Source: an archaeon
Lineage (GTDB): Archaea; Thermoproteota; Nitrososphaeria; Nitrososphaerales; CADDZS01
Assembly: GCA_021806865.1 (NCBI GenBank)
Contig: JAKAPU010000038.1
Coordinates: 1-17,291 of the forward strand
Direction: 5' to 3'
DNA: 17,291 nucleotides
Shown: one piece after another, positions 13,593 through 17,291 of the stretch
How the letters are laid out: each line of letters starts with the position of its first letter
How positions within the stretch are numbered: the first letter of the stretch is position 1
Program-made: the position numbers and the translations under genes
Notes under the pieces: generated by a model
Databases searched by the model: none
What the model was told of the DNA's origin: nothing
Seen by the model: the letters and a program-made list of their open reading frames with translations, nothing else

Positions 13593-13758
13593 TCATCTTC
13601 CCTATCAGTTAGAAATCTCCGTTATTAATGTGATGTAGTCTTGTTTCGCTGTTTCTAAGGCAATTCACGGCACTTGCATATTGATTGCCGGTCTGTCTCA
13701 TTTCTTAAAAGGTCGAGATCTTAGGAAAGGTTGTTTGCAGAAGAGTAAGCCTGTAAAG

Positions 13759-13778
13759 TATAAACAATTTTGTTTATA
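13759..13778. repeat. AT-rich 20-bp palindrome
   Basis: The arms TATAAACA and TGTTTATA are exact reverse complements around a 4-base centre (ATTT). It could form a hairpin or be a dimeric protein-binding site. No gene is close, so the role is open. Confidence 0.4.
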
Positions 13779-14759
13779 GATCGAGTTTCTTTCGACTGCC
13801 GCCCAAAGTCTGCTCCTAAATCGCTGTCACATTGCCCTGTGAGATCAATCCTTATCCGATCATATTAAACTCAAAGTAGCACCATACTCCCTTGTCGATC
13901 TGACCTCCTATGTGCAGCACATCTGTCTTGGTGTTAGACTAAACACCGCTTAGAGCTGAGCCACTGCCGTGGGAAATGAATGACATGATAAACGATACTG
14001 ATACTTGAAAGGATATGAGCAGCGGCAAATCTCATTACATTCCTTTACACCACTTCTTCGAAGGCATATCGTAATCGGTCGCCGTGAGAGTTCGTCCAAC
14101 GCCACGAAATAATTGAGTCACATTCTAATGAAGCTACACTCGCCTACGTTCTTAGCCGAACAATCAAAATATGTCGAATGAATTGAAATACATAGCTAGA
14201 AACTTCTAGGCGTCTTTGTGGTTGAATCCAGTCTAGCTAAACTTGCTGGATGGATTGCAATGCATCAACTATCTAAATGCTTTCGACACGAACCGTCAAC
14301 TGCATGGTTTGTTGCTCAAAGTGTCCGCGTGAACAGAGCAGATCCTTTTGTATATTGGGAGTCTAGGTCAGCAGAAGTTTGGTTAACCCGATGTCTGCAA
14401 GATCAAGACTTTGCGAAGCCGCTAAGCCAGAGGTTGCCGTTCTTATGCCACTTTTTAGGATGGAAGAAAAGGCTAGCGAGAGTTAGAGGAATAACCCAGT
14501 GACTAATCAAGTGTTTGAATTCGATCAGGCGAGCAGACTCAATTTATCTTCAAAGAAACTGGAGTTCTGGATGCTCAATTGCAGATTCGGCATCAATAAA
14601 CTAACCAAGAAGCCCGTGCTAAGGCGTCGTTAACGAATGAACTGCAAGTCAGACTTGGCAGCACTAGCGAAGTTAGGCCCATAATGAGTATTCGACATGA
14701 TATAATCTCTTGATAGAAAGACAACATATCGTGGAAGTTTCATAAAATACAAATTCTGC

Positions 14760-14782
14760 ACTAATCACAATAGAAGATTAGT
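14760..14782. promoter_or_regulatory. inverted repeat upstream of the AprAB-like operon
   Basis: The arms ACTAATC and GATTAGT are perfect reverse complements separated by 9 bases. They lie about 85 nt ahead of the flavoprotein start and just downstream of an AT-rich, TATA-like stretch (CATAAAATAC, 14741-14750). The transcript would then begin near or inside the repeat, as expected for a repressor operator. It is inferred from sequence only. Confidence 0.4.
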
Positions 14783-14866
14783 TGGACGTGAAGAGATATC
14801 GAAAGCTCCGAGTTTCGGTACCAAAAGATTTAGAAACAACGCCTTGAGGAAATCTGAAGGTATTGA

Positions 14867-16645
14867 ATGAGTACGGAATCGCTAACAAGCTACTCGACTC
14901 AGAAAAGACCAGAAAAAACTCTAACACCAGCTCCTGAAGACTTTGTCCCAAGCGTCGAACAGCACAAATGCGATGTCTTGGTAATCGGAGGTGGTTCAGC
15001 CGGTTGCTTTGCTGCAATCGGGGCCAAAGAAGCAGGCGCCGATGTCATTGTGGCTGAAAAGTACAACATTTACTCTTCCGGTGACGCTGGCACTGGAGAA
15101 GACCACTTCCTTGCTTGCGGACTGGAGCCTGACAAAGAATGGGATAATCCAAAGGAATTCTATTTGGGTTACGTTGCAGGTAACAGAACAATTCTAAACG
15201 AAAATCACGAATTGGTCTGGCATTTTGCGCAAGAACTTCCAGCAATAACCGAGCGCTTCGAAAAGATGGGAATGCCATTCAAAGACAAGAAAACAGGAAA
15301 ATACTATCGTGTCCAAGCGCTTGGTGAATTACACCCGTATACTGTGCAGTTCGATGGTTCGATGTTCAAGCGAATTATTGCAAGGGAAGTTGTAGACCAC
15401 AAGATACCTGTGCTGAATCATGTCATGATTACAAGAGTCCTTCTCGATAAGAACGGACAGGTGACTGGAGCAACTGGTTTCCACACAGGGGATGGCTCAT
15501 TTCATGTCTTTGAAACAAAGGCGGTAGTGCTCACAACAGGCGAGGGCTGCCGACTGTACAGCAGCACGTCTGGCCATCCTTTTGACTCGTGGCACAGTCC
15601 CTACAATACAGGGGATGGAATCGCGATGGGTTTTAGAGCTGGAGCAGAAATAGGAAATATTGAATTTTTGGCAGTCACTTTATGTGCTGTAGGATACAGT
15701 ACTCCTGGAACGCATGCGTTTTTCGGAATGGGATGTTATCTCATCAATTCAAAAGGTGAAAGATTTATGCCTAAATATCATCGCTTGGCGGATCTTGCTG
15801 AACGGTCTTATCTTACTTGGGGAATATACTCTGAAATGCGCGCTGGCAGGGGTCCATGTTTCATTGATTGCAGACATCTTTCAAAAGAGGATATTGAAAG
15901 ATTAGAAGAAACTCTCGTAGTTGACAAGGGCCCATTCGGGGATTATCTGAGACAGAAAAAAATTGACCTTTCTAAGCAACCCCTAGAAGTGGGACTGTCA
16001 GAGTTTCACACACAAGTCGGGCTGCAAGTAAATGTCGACTTGGCCACCAAGACAAAAGGATTGTTTGCAGCGGGCGAAGGTACAACCGGCACTGCTGGAG
16101 TTTCTCGTGCAGCTGTGGAAGGACTTAGGGCTGGAAAGAATGCTGCGAGCTATGCAAAGACGGTAAATGATCTTGCGATAGATGAGAAGGAAGTTGCGAT
16201 TGAGAAAGCCAGGGTTTATGCGCCACTCAGAAACAAAGAGGGCATAGGCTACAATGAGTTTGAGCAACACATTCGTGATATAATGTCTGACAATGTGGGC
16301 TTTGAGAGAACAGAAACATCCATGAAAAGAGCGCTCACGCTTTTAGACTCAATCATGCATGAACGGACGAAACTGAAAGCTAGGACTTTTCATGATGTAA
16401 TGCGTACTTTGGAGTCCCAAAATATCTATACTATTGCCCGAGCTGTCACGATGGCTGCGCTACAAAGGAAGGAAACGCGATGGAGCTCGAATGTCATGTG
16501 CGTCCGGGGAGACTATCAAACACCTGATCCTGCTTGGGAAGACAAGCTAGTAATAGTATTCAAGGGCACTAATGAAGATCAAGTGCTCCATGAGATCAGA
16601 CAAGTACCGCAAAGGAAGCCTGAGGAAGTATTCGTGATGACGTGA
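14867..16645 (+). CDS. adenylylsulfate-reductase-alpha-like / fumarate-reductase-type flavoprotein
   Basis: The 592-residue protein belongs to the FAD-binding fumarate reductase/succinate dehydrogenase/AprA superfamily. The N-terminal dinucleotide fold is clear: CDVLVIGGGSAGCFAA (Gly41-x-Gly43-x-x-Gly46) with Glu64 ending the second strand for the FAD ribose. The second FAD contact, LFAAGEGTTGTAGVSRAAVE, lies near residue 399, and a helical C-terminal domain follows. The partner gene encodes a ferredoxin of the AprB layout, so AprA-like is the closest description. The substrate is uncertain: at 592 residues it is shorter than usual dissimilatory AprA (about 640-660), and I could not confirm the APS-binding Arg/Trp/His set. 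A fumarate-reductase-like or organosulfur-related oxidoreductase is possible. The ATG start has a weak purine site (GAAGGT) ahead. Its stop overlaps the ferredoxin start by 4 nt. Confidence 0.75.
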   Translation: MSTESLTSYSTQKRPEKTLTPAPEDFVPSVEQHKCDVLVIGGGSAGCFAAIGAKEAGADVIVAEKYNIYSSGDAGTGEDHFLACGLEPDKEWDNPKEFYLGYVAGNRTILNENHELVWHFAQELPAITERFEKMGMPFKDKKTGKYYRVQALGELHPYTVQFDGSMFKRIIAREVVDHKIPVLNHVMITRVLLDKNGQVTGATGFHTGDGSFHVFETKAVVLTTGEGCRLYSSTSGHPFDSWHSPYNTGDGIAMGFRAGAEIGNIEFLAVTLCAVGYSTPGTHAFFGMGCYLINSKGERFMPKYHRLADLAERSYLTWGIYSEMRAGRGPCFIDCRHLSKEDIERLEETLVVDKGPFGDYLRQKKIDLSKQPLEVGLSEFHTQVGLQVNVDLATKTKGLFAAGEGTTGTAGVSRAAVEGLRAGKNAASYAKTVNDLAIDEKEVAIEKARVYAPLRNKEGIGYNEFEQHIRDIMSDNVGFERTETSMKRALTLLDSIMHERTKLKARTFHDVMRTLESQNIYTIARAVTMAALQRKETRWSSNVMCVRGDYQTPDPAWEDKLVIVFKGTNEDQVLHEIRQVPQRKPEEVFVMT

Positions 16646-16974
16646 TTAAAATGGTCAGTCTGGCAGTAAAACAAGCGGACAAGCAATACAAGCAGTCTTT
16701 GGAGTGGGTTGGCAAAGAAAATTATGGCTATGGTCCGATTATTAACCGAGACACGTGCATTGTGAAAAACGGCTGCCGGAATTGCATAGAATTCTGTCCC
16801 GGAGATCTAATATTTTATGAAAATGGAAGACCGGAGGTCAAATTGGTCGATGAGTGCTGGTACTGTGGCATCTGTGCGTCTGTCTGTGGTCCGAGAGCAA
16901 TCGGCTATATCTTTCCACAACAGATTATCAAAAGTGGACAGTTTAGCAGGTCGATTGTCCAAGAGAAGGAATAG
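16642..16974 (+). CDS. AprB-like ferredoxin with two [4Fe-4S] clusters
   Basis: The 110-residue protein carries eight cysteines in two groups: C39-x5-C45-x2-C48-x3-C52-P and C72-x2-C75-x2-C78-x3-C82. The second group, ECWYCGICASVCGPRAI, closely follows the adenylylsulfate reductase beta pattern (ECWxCxxCxxxCPxxAI), except that Gly replaces the usual Pro after the last Cys. It would pass electrons to or from the FAD of the adjacent flavoprotein in the cytoplasm. GTG 16642 overlaps the flavoprotein stop (GTGA), giving translational coupling; ATG 16651 is an alternative. It lacks the longer C-terminal extension of classical AprB (about 150 residues). No membrane electron-transfer partner (such as Qmo) is within the window. 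Confidence 0.8.
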   Translation: MIKMVSLAVKQADKQYKQSLEWVGKENYGYGPIINRDTCIVKNGCRNCIEFCPGDLIFYENGRPEVKLVDECWYCGICASVCGPRAIGYIFPQQIIKSGQFSRSIVQEKE

Positions 16975-17052
16975 AGGCAGAATCTAGACCGAAGAGAAAT
17001 TACTAGCTGTTTGAACGCCGACTTTTTGAAATTTGGAGATAAACTGAGTTTA

Positions 17053-17291
17053 ATGCTCTCTTTCGAATTGAGTGAGGACGAGCAGGAGATAGCGGACGCA
17101 GCTGAAAAGTTTGCTAGCCGCGAGATTAGACCACTTGTTCTTAGACGTGAATGGCTAGATGACCACAACGCGAGATTCCCATGGGATATTTTTGAAAAAG
17201 CTGCGGACATGGGTCTGAAGAATCTGACCGTTCCCATGAAATATGGGGGCCTTGAGGCGTCAATATCACTGGCGTGCATTGTTGCTGAGAA
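17053..17291 (+). CDS. acyl-CoA dehydrogenase, N-terminal part
   Basis: The 79 visible codons start MLSFELSEDEQEIADAAEKF, continue ASREIRPLVLRREWLD and reach FPWDIFEKAADMGLKNLTVP followed by KYGG. This is the all-helical N-terminal domain of acyl-CoA dehydrogenases ('f.ls.eq.....a..fa..ei.p......D......p.e...ka.e.Gl.....PeeyGG'). The enzyme oxidises an acyl-CoA to the enoyl-CoA with FAD. The catalytic Glu and FAD region lie beyond the window. It begins 78 bases after the ferredoxin gene on the same strand and could share its transcript. The frame is open upstream of the ATG, but 17053 matches the usual family start. Confidence 0.8.
   Translation, partial: MLSFELSEDEQEIADAAEKFASREIRPLVLRREWLDDHNARFPWDIFEKAADMGLKNLTVPMKYGGLEASISLACIVAE

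Larger units (their letters stand above)
13380..14866. other. about 1.5 kb without a convincing gene
   Basis: All six frames are broken often, and no tRNA-like TPsiC or anticodon arm or rRNA motif stands out. Items seen are a 42-codon minus-strand coding-like piece (13467-13592), a 20-bp AT-rich palindrome (13759-13778), and a small inverted repeat GGTGTT/AACACC (13930-13947). There is also a 94-codon plus-strand frame (14218-14502) without family character and, at the 3' end, an inverted repeat just before the flavoprotein gene. The stretch may be decayed genes, an untranslated RNA region or spacer. Confidence 0.5.

Noticed and set aside
14218..14502. 94-codon plus-strand open frame
   Set aside because: It is rich in Trp, Cys, Arg and His with no domain pattern, promoter or ribosome-binding site. 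It is probably a chance frame.
1..17291. CRISPR arrays, tRNA or rRNA genes, complete insertion sequences
   Set aside because: No regularly spaced direct repeats, cloverleaf-like motifs, rRNA stretches or paired terminal repeats around a transposase were seen on reading both strands. A covariance-model scan could still find a missed RNA.

Overview
The window reads as a piece of an archaeal genome, perhaps a Thaumarchaeota/Thermoproteota-type or Thermoplasmata-like soil lineage. The lineage is inferred, not shown. The signs are: AT-rich TATA-like boxes about 27-35 nt ahead of several start codons (leaderless or short-leader transcripts), many TTG/GTG starts, archaeal-style VapB and RelB antitoxins, a winged-helix plus nucleotidyltransferase gene pair, and secreted proteins rich in Ser/Thr/Asn/Tyr and N-glycosylation sequons. 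I found no rRNA, tRNA or CRISPR array.

Layout. (1) 1-2006: the 3' end of a luciferase-like flavin oxidoreductase, then a large secreted protein of unknown function. (2) 2621-6202: a restriction-modification operon. A 962-residue fused nuclease/N6-methylase/specificity protein is followed by a PD-(D/E)XK-like gene whose coupled ATG is one frame away from its body. (3) 6345-9228, minus strand: a secreted penicillin-acylase-family hydrolase co-transcribed with a small membrane protein. (4) 9329-11574: a cluster of intact, truncated and frameshifted toxin-antitoxin pieces (VapB, VapC C-terminus, RelB-like, truncated RelE, AbrB-type, another antitoxin-like gene) and a broken transposase-like gene. 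(5) 11650-13379: a two-gene module, winged-helix protein with a degenerate nucleotidyltransferase-like region plus an overlapping catalytic-type nucleotidyltransferase. A perfect 9-bp inverted repeat lies upstream, and an in-frame amber codon sits 30 codons before a family-like C-terminus ends. (6) 13380-14866: about 1.5 kb without a convincing gene. (7) 14867-17291: metabolic genes, an adenylylsulfate-reductase-like flavoprotein and its two-cluster ferredoxin, then the start of an acyl-CoA dehydrogenase.

How it fits together. The two ends hold redox and catabolic housekeeping genes (luciferase-like oxidoreductase, AprAB-like pair, acyl-CoA dehydrogenase). The middle is an accessory region of defence and toxin-antitoxin genes with several frame disruptions, which suggests repeated acquisition and decay. 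By eye the restriction and toxin-antitoxin parts are more AT-rich than the acylase and secreted-protein genes. The most promising system is the operator-linked winged-helix/nucleotidyltransferase pair at 11.65-13.38 kb. Next is the restriction operon with its out-of-frame second gene.
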